Both the position numbers and the translations under genes were made by a program. From positions 1 through 5,243 of the forward strand of contig NZ_JAIFKJ010000250.1 in assembly GCF_019695415.1 (NCBI RefSeq): a stretch of 5,243 nucleotides of DNA, read 5' to 3'. This DNA is from Thiohalocapsa sp. Lineage in GTDB: Bacteria; Pseudomonadota; Gammaproteobacteria; Chromatiales; Chromatiaceae. Below the pieces are notes generated by a model, which was not told the origin of the DNA, did no database searches, and saw only the letters and a program-made list of their open reading frames with translations. Below, piece by piece: positions 1 to 5,243 of the stretch (position 1 is the first letter of the stretch; each line of letters starts with the position of its first letter).

Positions 1-1298
1 TCCTCAAACTGCCAGGCCGTCGTGACCAGCGTGTCGATGCGCTCCTGGTCCAGTACGTTGGCGGCCAGCCAGCGGAACTTCTCCTCGATCTCTTCCTCGC
101 CCCAGACGCTGGTGGGGAAGTGGAACCCGCCATCCTCCAGCCCGGAACGGAACGCTCGCCCATCTTCGAGCACCAGGGTCACCCGGCTGGCCCAGCGCCC
201 GCGCTCGTCGCCCTTCTCGAACAGCTCGGCCAGGCGGTTCAGTTCCTCCGATTCGATCAGTTCGACCTTGCGAGCCATCCCCTGCAATTCAGGGTCCTGT
301 AAGCGGTGCTCCAAGGTTTGCGGCGGGCCGATCTCCCCATCCAGCAACATAGCGGCCACGGGCCAGGCCATGTTGAACTGCGCTTCCTCGGTCGTGGTCG
401 GCAGCTCCGCGCCCAGCCGCCAGCCCTCGTGGAAGGTCTCGACCTGGATCTCGGCGATCGCCTCCGGCGCGATGCCGTGTTGATCCGCCAGCTTCCGCGC
501 ACCCTCCGCCGCGCCGTGCGTCCAGGCGCAGCAGGCGAAGCCCTTCCGCTTGCGGGTCAGGCCGTCGACCATGATGTAGGTCTGACCGATGTCGCTCACC
601 CAATCCCGGTAGCGCTCTTGGCCCAGGATACTGGGCGTGCCCGTGAAGCCGTCGGCCGCGAGTTCGGCGGAGATGAGGCCGTTCATCGCGCCCCATCCCA
701 TAGCGTGCTTGACCATGGCCGGGTGATCGATGTCGACCATCATCGGCGCGTTGGGCGCGTGATACTCGGCGATGCCCAGCGCCTCCACGACCTGCTTCGG
801 CTCCAACCCCATCAGATGGGCTGCCGTGGCCGCGCAGGCCACGGAGCCCCAGGCGCCCTCCGATTGATAAACATCATGGGCGTCGTGCCAGCAGCGGCCC
901 ACGCGATGGGCGACCTCGTAGCCCACCACCAGGGCGGTGAGCAAGCGGGCGCCGTCCATACCCTCGGATTCCGTCAGCGCCAGGGCGACCGGAAAGACCT
1001 GCCCGCCCGCGTGGCCCGCGTAGCGGATGATGTCGTCGCTGTCTATGGCGTTGGCCGACCATCCGTTGGCGAAGGCCGCCCCCACCGGCGACGAGCGCTG
1101 GCCGTGCAGGAGGATCGTCGCCTCGTCGCCGGGCCAGGTTCGGGCCGCGTAGTTGGCCGTGATGCGACTGACCCGCGTCAGCGACCCGGCGAGCGTCACG
1201 CCCAGGTTATCGAGCAGACACATTTTCGCCTGCCGCTGGACGTCCTCCGGCAGATCGCGCCAGCGGGCGTTGACCACAAACTCTGTCACTTCGTGCAT
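1..1298 (-). CDS. MmgE/PrpD family protein, C-terminus cut by the window edge
   Basis: The minus strand reads open from the ATG at 1298 through 432 codons to the left edge with no stop. Family proteins are usually about 450-480 residues, so probably only a short C-terminal piece is missing. Family landmarks appear in order: an N-terminal helical part with LLDNLGVTLAG (28-38); an active-site-like region AIDSDDIIRYAGHAGG (84-99, with D86, D88, D89 and H96); the helix ALVVGYEVAHRVGR (122-135); VKHAMGWGAMNG (196-207) followed by AADGFTG (214-220); KGFACCAWTHGAAEGA (252-267) opening the second domain; then a beta/alpha C-terminal part. Known members are 2-methylcitrate dehydratase (PrpD), cis-aconitate decarboxylase and iminodisuccinate epimerase, all cytosolic, so the substrate cannot be assigned. 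It lies 154 nt downstream of an MttB-family gene in the same direction and may be the third gene of that operon. The start is supported by a GGGGAG ribosome site and by family homology beginning soon after it. Confidence 0.9.
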   Translation of the reverse strand, partial: MHEVTEFVVNARWRDLPEDVQRQAKMCLLDNLGVTLAGSLTRVSRITANYAARTWPGDEATILLHGQRSSPVGAAFANGWSANAIDSDDIIRYAGHAGGQVFPVALALTESEGMDGARLLTALVVGYEVAHRVGRCWHDAHDVYQSEGAWGSVACAATAAHLMGLEPKQVVEALGIAEYHAPNAPMMVDIDHPAMVKHAMGWGAMNGLISAELAADGFTGTPSILGQERYRDWVSDIGQTYIMVDGLTRKRKGFACCAWTHGAAEGARKLADQHGIAPEAIAEIQVETFHEGWRLGAELPTTTEEAQFNMAWPVAAMLLDGEIGPPQTLEHRLQDPELQGMARKVELIESEELNRLAELFEKGDERGRWASRVTLVLEDGRAFRSGLEDGGFHFPTSVWGEEEIEEKFRWLAANVLDQERIDTLVTTAWQFE

Positions 1299-1302
1299 GT
1301 CG

Positions 1303-1308
1303 CTCCCC
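1303..1308 (-). promoter_or_regulatory. Ribosome binding site of the MmgE/PrpD gene
   Basis: GGGGAG on the minus strand ends 4 nt before the ATG at 1298. It is a moderate Shine-Dalgarno match with short spacing and supports this start. Confidence 0.5.
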
Positions 1309-1345
1309 AATTATTCGCCAAGCAACTTACCTTTTTCGAGATAAG

Positions 1346-1437
1346 CCAAAATCATCCTGAGCCCGTCGAAGGGTGATTTTGGCGATATCTGGATGCAAAC
1401 CCGCTCGAATCACCCTTCGACACGCTCAGGGTGATTT
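1346..1437. repeat. Pair of inverted REP-like palindromes (BIME-like element)
   Basis: Two hairpins sit in the 154-nt gap between the MttB-family and MmgE/PrpD genes. The first (1346-1382) pairs CCAAAATCATCCT with AGGGTGATTTTGG (one G-T wobble) around an 11-nt loop GAGCCCGTCGA. The second (1407-1437) pairs AATCACCCT with AGGGTGATT around an 11-nt loop TCGACACGCTC. The second is close to the reverse complement of the first; the loops differ at two positions. The unit therefore looks like a pair of mobile REP-type palindromes in head-to-head arrangement, of the kind spread by REP-associated tyrosine transposases. No run of T follows either stem on the minus strand, so it is not a classical intrinsic terminator, though it could stabilise or attenuate the operon mRNA. 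No transposase is present nearby. Confidence 0.8.
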
Positions 1438-1452
1438 CTCGCTAGACACTTC

Positions 1453-2928
1453 TTATCCTGCGTCCACGCCCGCTTTCACGTCGGCCATGATCTCATCCAG
1501 CTTCTCCCGCACCGAGTCGGGCAACGGCTTAGGCTCGTGCGTCTCCAGGATCTGGCGCACTTTTTCGTTGGCCCGATCCCCCAGCGTCTTGCTGCCCTCG
1601 CTGACCCATTTGTCATACACGTTCCGGTCGCCGACTACCTCGGGGAACCAGCCATCGCGGAAGTGATTGAAGGTGTGATCGCTGGTCACGTACTCGCCGC
1701 CCGGTCCGACGGCTTCTATCACGTCGACGGCCATCGTCTCTCTATCCACGTCCATCCCGCGCAGGAGGAAGCGGATCTCGCCCGCTACCTCGTTCATCGT
1801 CACCACCTGCTCGAAGCAGGAGGTGGAGCCGTACTCGACGTAGCCCACATCGTGGATCAGATTCGCGCCGCTGAGGCTGGATATGAGCATCGACATAGTC
1901 CCTTCCAGCGTCGCTTGCTGATCGAAGACCTTCGAGTCGGAGCAACCGGCTGTCCCGAAGATGGGCAGATTCTGGTAGTGTTGCAGTTGGGTCAGCCCGA
2001 TCTGGAACAACAGGAATTCGGGCGAGGCGTAGGAGGCGATGGTGGTCTGCATATCCAGGGGCGTGGGACATCCGCCGAACATAATGAACGGCACGCCCTC
2101 GCGCTTCAACTGAGCCATCACCAGGCCAGCCAGCATCTCGGCGTTGATCTGCACCAGAGAGCCGGGCAGCGTCACCGGCCCCGTGCCCCCGGCCGAGGCG
2201 GTCGGGGCGAGGATGTAGGGCAGGCCCTTTTCGGCGGTGTATAACAGGCTCTCGGTGGGGCCGGCGGAATAGAGCAGGGGCGAGATGGAGCAGCCGAACA
2301 GCACGGCGAAGGGGTTCCGCCGGAATGCGTCGGCGCCGCCGGCGATGACCTCGCACATCTCGACGATGACGCGCAAATTCTTGGGGTCGTTCACGGCGTA
2401 GACCATGGGTTTGGTGGTGTTGCTCACCATAGCGTCGAACTGGAGTATCTCAGCGATTGATTCCGGCACGTCGTTGGACACGCTCATGCCCATAGCGAAA
2501 TCCATATTGGGCAGCGCGTCGACCAGCTTGGCGAAGTCGGCCACGTCCTGAAGCGTGGCGGACCGCCGCTCGCCGCTGTAGGGGTCGATGACAAAAATGC
2601 AGTCGCTGCCGGTGCCATAGTGGGGCTTGTGCCCCTCGACCCGGATCGCGGGGTTCCCATCCCGGTCGCAGAGCGTGACCTGGGTGGGAGCGCTGCGAAT
2701 GGCCCACTCCACCACGCTGGGCGGAATATGCACCCGCTCGCCGTCGACGTGACAGCCGGCCTCGCGCAGCAGTTCGACCGCCTCCGGGAGCTGGACGCGC
2801 ACGCCGGTGCGCCGCAGAACCTCCAGGCTGGCATAATGGATCTCTTCCAATTGCGCCTCAGTGAACACCTGTAAGGGCGGCATCTGGCGCACGTAATCTC
2901 GACTGTTCGCTTTCGTTCCTGTGTTCAT
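1453..2928 (-). CDS. Trimethylamine methyltransferase (MttB) family protein, non-pyrrolysine, downstream paralog
   Basis: This is a 491-residue cytosolic protein of full family length, expected to be a TIM-barrel methyltransferase. Characterised non-pyrrolysine members move a methyl group from a quaternary amine such as glycine betaine, proline betaine or carnitine to the cobalt of a corrinoid protein; the substrate here is unknown. Visible landmarks are an N-terminal helix (TEAQLEEIHYASLEVLRRTGV, 23-43), HYGTGSD (103-109), FGCSISPL (211-218), TASAGGTGPVTLPG (243-256), GTAGCSDSKVFDQQA (325-339), GANLIHDVGYVEYG (354-367) and GPGGEYVTSDHTFNHF (408-423). The frame has no internal TAG and ends with TAA, so pyrrolysine, which lies near residue 334 in methanogen MttB, is absent. 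It starts 30 nt after the upstream MttB-family gene and shares many of its motifs, which points to an old duplication and co-transcription. The ATG at 2928 is backed by a purine-rich ribosome site. Confidence 0.93.
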   Translation of the reverse strand: MNTGTKANSRDYVRQMPPLQVFTEAQLEEIHYASLEVLRRTGVRVQLPEAVELLREAGCHVDGERVHIPPSVVEWAIRSAPTQVTLCDRDGNPAIRVEGHKPHYGTGSDCIFVIDPYSGERRSATLQDVADFAKLVDALPNMDFAMGMSVSNDVPESIAEILQFDAMVSNTTKPMVYAVNDPKNLRVIVEMCEVIAGGADAFRRNPFAVLFGCSISPLLYSAGPTESLLYTAEKGLPYILAPTASAGGTGPVTLPGSLVQINAEMLAGLVMAQLKREGVPFIMFGGCPTPLDMQTTIASYASPEFLLFQIGLTQLQHYQNLPIFGTAGCSDSKVFDQQATLEGTMSMLISSLSGANLIHDVGYVEYGSTSCFEQVVTMNEVAGEIRFLLRGMDVDRETMAVDVIEAVGPGGEYVTSDHTFNHFRDGWFPEVVGDRNVYDKWVSEGSKTLGDRANEKVRQILETHEPKPLPDSVREKLDEIMADVKAGVDAG

Positions 2929-2934
2929 ACTTTA

Positions 2935-2940
2935 CCTTCC
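2935..2940 (-). promoter_or_regulatory. Ribosome binding site of the downstream MttB-family gene
   Basis: GGAAGG lies 6 nt before the ATG at 2928, within a longer purine run (AAGGAGAAGGAAGG). The short 30-nt intergenic gap is mostly this translation signal, which fits translation from a shared mRNA. Confidence 0.65.
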
Positions 2941-2958
2941 TTCTCCTTTGCTTGAACG

Positions 2959-4437
2959 TCAACCATCTGCGATCCGTCTCTCGGCCGCTGTCAGAATGTC
3001 ATCAATATCCGCCTGGACGGCAGGGCTCAGGAGGGAGACCGGGGGCGCGTCCAATAGGCGGTCGAGCCGCGCCTGCACGCGGTCGACCATCCCTTGGCGC
3101 CCCGATTCCTCCCATCCCTCCCGCGTCTTCCGGTCGAAGAGACGAGGGTACCAGAACGCTTTCTTGAAATGTCTGAGCGTGTGCTCGGTGCTCAAAAAGT
3201 TGCCGCCGGGGCCAATGCGGTCGATCCAGTCCAGAGCCAGGGTCTCGGGCGTGACCTCGACGCCGCGCAGGACGCGCTTGGCGTAACCGATCGCCTCGTC
3301 CATCATGATCAAATGTTGGAGTGAGCCCGTGAGGCAGCCCTCGATGAATCCCACGTTGTGGATCAGATCCGCGCCGCTGAGGGCCGCCACGACGACGCCC
3401 ATCCCGCCCTCCATAGCCGCCTGCTCGTCGACGATCTTGGAATCGCTCACCCCAGCCGTGGACCAGACGGGCAGTCCCAGGTCGTGGGCGATGGCCGTCT
3501 CGGCGGCGCAGAGCAGCGACAGTTCGGGGGCACCGTAGGGCATGGTGGCTTCTCGCATATCCATCGTGCCCAGGGAACCGCCGATGATGAAGGGCGTGCC
3601 CGACCGCACCACCTGGGCCAGAACCAGCGCCGCCAGACATTCGGCCGTCGCCACCACCAGGGTGCTGGCCAACGTGCTAGGCGTCGTCGCGCCGCACATC
3701 GGACAGGGCCCGAAGACGTAGGGGATCCCGTGTTGAGCGCAATAGATCAACTGATCGGCCACTTCCCCCGGTATCGTGAGCGGCGAGATGGAGCAGCCGA
3801 GGAAGAAGTAAAGCGGGCGTTCTGCCAGCTCCTCTTGGCCCCCGGCGACGCGAGCGGCAATGTGATGAATGTCGCGGCAGCCAGCGAGCGTGTTTGACCA
3901 GGCCATCACGGGCTTGGCGCTGTGGCCGATGAGGGTGGCGAACTCGTAGAGCTCGACGAGATCGGGGTGAACGTCGCTGATCGTGCCCTGGGCTGCGACG
4001 TAGTCGATGTGATCCAGCGCGTCGCAAACGCGGGCCACCGAGACGGCGTCATCGCGATAGAAGCGTCGTCGCTGACCGGTGCGCGGGTCGAGGAAGTGCG
4101 TGGCGGTGATGGATGGGCCATAATGCACGCGGCCCTGCCCGGCCTCGATCTTGAGGTGCTTCGATTCGTCCCGGTGGCTGTAGAGCGTGAAGCTGTTCGG
4201 CGCAGCGCGGCATGCGTCCTCAACAAGGAGATCGGGGAGATAGACGCGGGGAGCCTCTATCCGTGCGCCTTCTTGGGCCAGGATATCGCGGGCCTGGGGA
4301 CTGTCAATCAAGATTCCGGTTTCACCAAGCACCCGAACAGCAGCCAAATATATCTCCCTGCGTTGATCGTGAGAGAGAATTCGAAGATAAGCACTATTGC
4401 TCGTTGAGCAAGAAACTGACCGTGATCCAGTTGTCAT
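2959..4437 (-). CDS. Trimethylamine methyltransferase (MttB) family protein, non-pyrrolysine, promoter-proximal paralog
   Basis: This 492-residue protein is the first gene of the leftward operon. It carries the same family landmarks as its neighbour: SHDQRREIYLAAVRVLGETGI (22-42), HYGPS (105-109), GHSAKPVMAW (171-180), LGCSISPL (213-220), GPCPMCGATTP (243-253), TAGVSDSKIVDEQAAMEG (327-344), GADLIHNVGFIEG (355-367) and GPGGNFLSTEHTLRHF (409-424). It has no in-frame TAG and ends with TGA, so it is a non-pyrrolysine member, likely a corrinoid-dependent methyltransferase for an N-methylated amine. The substrate is unknown. It differs from its paralog in a C245-P-M-C248 pair where the neighbour has ASAGGT-like residues, suggesting a different substrate pocket or a metal site. 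The start at 4437 follows an AAGGGA site, and a consensus promoter lies about 75 nt upstream. No corrinoid protein gene adjoins it. Confidence 0.93.
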   Translation of the reverse strand: MTTGSRSVSCSTSNSAYLRILSHDQRREIYLAAVRVLGETGILIDSPQARDILAQEGARIEAPRVYLPDLLVEDACRAAPNSFTLYSHRDESKHLKIEAGQGRVHYGPSITATHFLDPRTGQRRRFYRDDAVSVARVCDALDHIDYVAAQGTISDVHPDLVELYEFATLIGHSAKPVMAWSNTLAGCRDIHHIAARVAGGQEELAERPLYFFLGCSISPLTIPGEVADQLIYCAQHGIPYVFGPCPMCGATTPSTLASTLVVATAECLAALVLAQVVRSGTPFIIGGSLGTMDMREATMPYGAPELSLLCAAETAIAHDLGLPVWSTAGVSDSKIVDEQAAMEGGMGVVVAALSGADLIHNVGFIEGCLTGSLQHLIMMDEAIGYAKRVLRGVEVTPETLALDWIDRIGPGGNFLSTEHTLRHFKKAFWYPRLFDRKTREGWEESGRQGMVDRVQARLDRLLDAPPVSLLSPAVQADIDDILTAAERRIADG

Positions 4438-4441
4438 TGCT

Positions 4442-4447
4442 TCCCTT
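4442..4447 (-). promoter_or_regulatory. Ribosome binding site of the promoter-proximal MttB-family gene
   Basis: AAGGGA on the minus strand stands 4 nt before the ATG at 4437. It supports this start over later in-frame TTG or GTG codons. Confidence 0.5.
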
Positions 4448-4498
4448 TAGGCCACTTACTTTTTTGGCTACTGCACCCACGTATATTAGTAAAGCTTA

Positions 4499-4516
4499 TA
4501 TAATACATATATTATA
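4499..4516. promoter_or_regulatory. AT-rich inverted repeat over the -10 box, possible operator
   Basis: TATAATA (4499-4505) and TATTATA (4510-4516) are perfect inverted arms separated by CATA. The repeat covers the -10 box and the predicted start of transcription, where a repressor would block the polymerase. Low sequence complexity makes chance symmetry plausible, and no regulator gene is in the window. Confidence 0.35.
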
Positions 4517-4539
4517 CATTGCAACTTATATTCTGTCAA
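4511..4539 (-). promoter_or_regulatory. Consensus sigma70-type promoter of the mttB-like operon
   Basis: On the minus strand a perfect -35 box TTGACA (4539-4534) is followed by exactly 17 bp and a perfect -10 box TATAAT (4516-4511). Transcription should begin near 4504, giving a leader of about 67 nt before the ATG at 4437. Such an exact match is rare and predicts strong activity unless it is repressed. The -10 box is part of an AT-rich inverted repeat that could serve as an operator. Confidence 0.85.
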
Positions 4540-4610
4540 GGTCTCAGTAGACACCGTTGGATCACAGCGATAGCGCACAAGCAGCATGCAAGATGGCTGT
4601 CACGACGGTG

Positions 4611-4634
4611 CAGAAGCTAGATGTTGAGCTTCTG
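4611..4634. other. Short stem-loop between the promoter and the phage remnant
   Basis: CAGAAGCT (4611-4618) and AGCTTCTG (4627-4634) are perfect 8-bp inverted arms with an 8-nt loop. No T-run follows on either strand, so a terminator is not supported. It lies upstream of the operon promoter and just before the phage-derived sequence. Apart from this hairpin I see nothing else in 4540-4647. Confidence 0.35.
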
Positions 4635-4647
4635 GGATGGAATATGA

Positions 4648-5055
4648 TTTTATGGGTCGCAGTACCGGGGTGTCTTCGATGACATTCAGCCATCTAACCG
4701 TGAGTTGGAATTACAAGAAGACCAGGCGGCGCGTGAAACGCTGACGATTGATGAGCGGCGGCAGCGATTCTGGCAGCTTCCCCCGTTGCCGGATGGGCGG
4801 AGTGACTTGACGGTGCTTGAATTGTGGGGATTGAGAGCCAATGTGCTGTGGATACTCAATACCCGTCCAGGGATTTGCCTCCTACGTTCTCAATGGAGAA
4901 TCTGTTACCCGCCAAGGCGGGCGCGGATGGCAAACATCTGGCGGCGGTGCAAGAGGCTGCCTGGACAGTGCTTGATGTGGCGGAGCAAGCGGCTCAGGAC
5001 GATTTGCGACGGTGGCGGGATAAGGCGGTGAAGGCGTTTAAGGGCGATTTTCAAT
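4648..5055 (+). pseudogene. Degraded phage portal protein, C-terminal fragments in two frames
   Basis: Directly after an in-frame TGA at 4645, the first frame reads YGSQYRGVFDDIQ, then LQEDQAARETLTIDERR and QLPPLPDG (to about 4800). This resembles the C-terminal part of HK97-type portal proteins, where an FDDI..LQED stretch precedes a 'T-x-NE-x-R...GL-PLP-G' segment. That frame then loses sense and stops at 5029. The following portal-like piece is in another frame: LPAKAGADGKHLAAVQEAAW and AEQAAQDDLRRWRDKAVKAFKGD (about 4890-5050), ending at a TAA at 5055-5057. The shift falls between about 4800 and 4890. Portal proteins are normally over 400 residues; only scattered C-terminal parts remain, with no start region, so this is a relic and not a working gene. 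The assignment comes from recalled family patterns, so the exact family is moderately certain. A sequencing error could explain one frame change, but not the missing N-terminal region. Confidence 0.6.
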
Positions 5056-5243
5056 AATCCCGTGCGGGCGGAGATGATCGCGGCCACGGAGGCCACGCGG
5101 GTGTACGCCAAGGCGAACGCCGAGGCGTGGGCGGCTCAGGGGGTGCAACCGGCGATTTGCACACCTCCAGCGCACCCGCGATGCCGGTGTTACGTGCAGC
5201 CGAAGCGGCTCGCGCCTGGCGTGGAGGTGATCGTCTGGTATAC
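5056..5243 (+). pseudogene. Phage head-morphogenesis (Mu gpF/SPP1 gp7-like) fragment, runs off the window
   Basis: From 5056 the frame reads NPVRAEMIAATEATRVYAKA, then NAEAWAAQGVQPAICTPPAHPRCRCYVQP and onward open to the edge. The 'RAEMIA-TE-TR-Y..-N..AW' helix and the 'PPAHPRCRC' motif are hallmarks of the phage minor head/head-morphogenesis family, which is encoded next to or fused with the portal protein. The fragment begins without a start codon and in a different frame from the portal piece just before it. The N-terminal part of the head protein is absent, so an internal deletion seems to have joined the two genes. The spacing between the helix and the HPRCRC motif is short, because the usual W-x-TA-x-DE-x-VC-xx-C segment is not between them. 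The last codons (VIVWYT) could instead be the beginning of such a segment. Whether the 3' part is intact cannot be judged here. Confidence 0.6.

Noticed and set aside
1309..1345. Separate promoter for the MmgE/PrpD gene
   Set aside because: An AATAAT stretch is present but only about a dozen bases from the ATG, with no matching -35 hexamer.
306..1376. A 356-codon open frame on the + strand opposite the MmgE/PrpD gene
   Set aside because: Its product is rich in R, H, G and A and matches no family, whereas the opposite strand encodes a clear MmgE/PrpD protein over the same bases. It is an antisense shadow of GC-rich coding sequence.
1346..1437. Intrinsic terminator after the downstream MttB-family gene
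   Set aside because: Both stems are convincing, but neither is followed by a T-run on the minus strand; a REP-like repeat explains them better.
1537..2244. Long + strand open frame opposite the downstream MttB-family gene, and a similar one at 3358-3897 opposite the other paralog
   Set aside because: Both lie fully inside well-supported minus-strand genes, have similar shadow composition because the two paralogs are related, and lack plausible ribosome sites or recognisable domains.
1453..4437. Pyrrolysine-containing MttB
   Set aside because: Neither gene contains an in-frame TAG and both reach full family length, ending in TAA and TGA, so pyrrolysine read-through is not needed.
4499..4504. 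A divergent + strand promoter from the TATAAT at this position
   Set aside because: The expected -35 place (4476-4481) reads CCCACG, with no resemblance to TTGACA, and no intact gene follows on the + strand.
4494..4516. Archaeal TATA box (CTTATATAA) upstream of the operon
   Set aside because: The + strand orientation points away from the operon, and the minus strand has a perfect bacterial -35/-10 pair at the right distance.
4593..4682. Small + strand open frame of 29 codons starting ATGGCTGTC
   Set aside because: It has no recognisable ribosome site or family, and it overlaps the phage remnant in a different frame.

Overview
The window is a bacterial, GC-rich fragment with one leftward operon and a phage remnant at its right edge. 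A textbook sigma70-type promoter (TTGACA-17 bp-TATAAT, minus strand) argues for a bacterium, not an archaeon. The GC-rich coding sequence, the MttB-family paralogs without pyrrolysine and a REP-like intergenic palindrome with a TCGAC..GCTC core would fit an environmental lineage such as Chloroflexota, but that placement is inference; no marker gene is present.

Layout from right to left, which is the direction of transcription of the main genes. At 4648-5243 (+ strand) lie decayed pieces of a phage portal protein and a phage head-morphogenesis (Mu gpF/SPP1 gp7-like) protein, interrupted by stops and frame changes and running off the window. At 4438-4647 is an AT-rich intergenic region with the operon promoter and a small hairpin. 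At 4437-2959 (- strand) is a trimethylamine-methyltransferase (MttB) family protein of 492 aa. After 30 nt a second, paralogous MttB family protein of 491 aa follows (2928-1453, - strand). A 154-nt gap holds two hairpins in inverted orientation to each other (1346-1437). Then comes an MmgE/PrpD-family protein (1298 to beyond the left edge, - strand), missing only its C-terminal end. It has no stop within the window.

Working model: the two MttB homologs have no amber codon, so they belong to the non-pyrrolysine branch. Characterised members of that branch demethylate quaternary amines such as glycine betaine, proline betaine or carnitine and pass the methyl group to a corrinoid protein. No corrinoid protein or corrinoid:tetrahydrofolate methyltransferase is seen here, so partners must lie elsewhere. 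The MmgE/PrpD protein is of the 2-methylcitrate dehydratase/cis-aconitate decarboxylase fold and may process a carboxylic acid product of the same pathway. That functional link is a guess from gene order.
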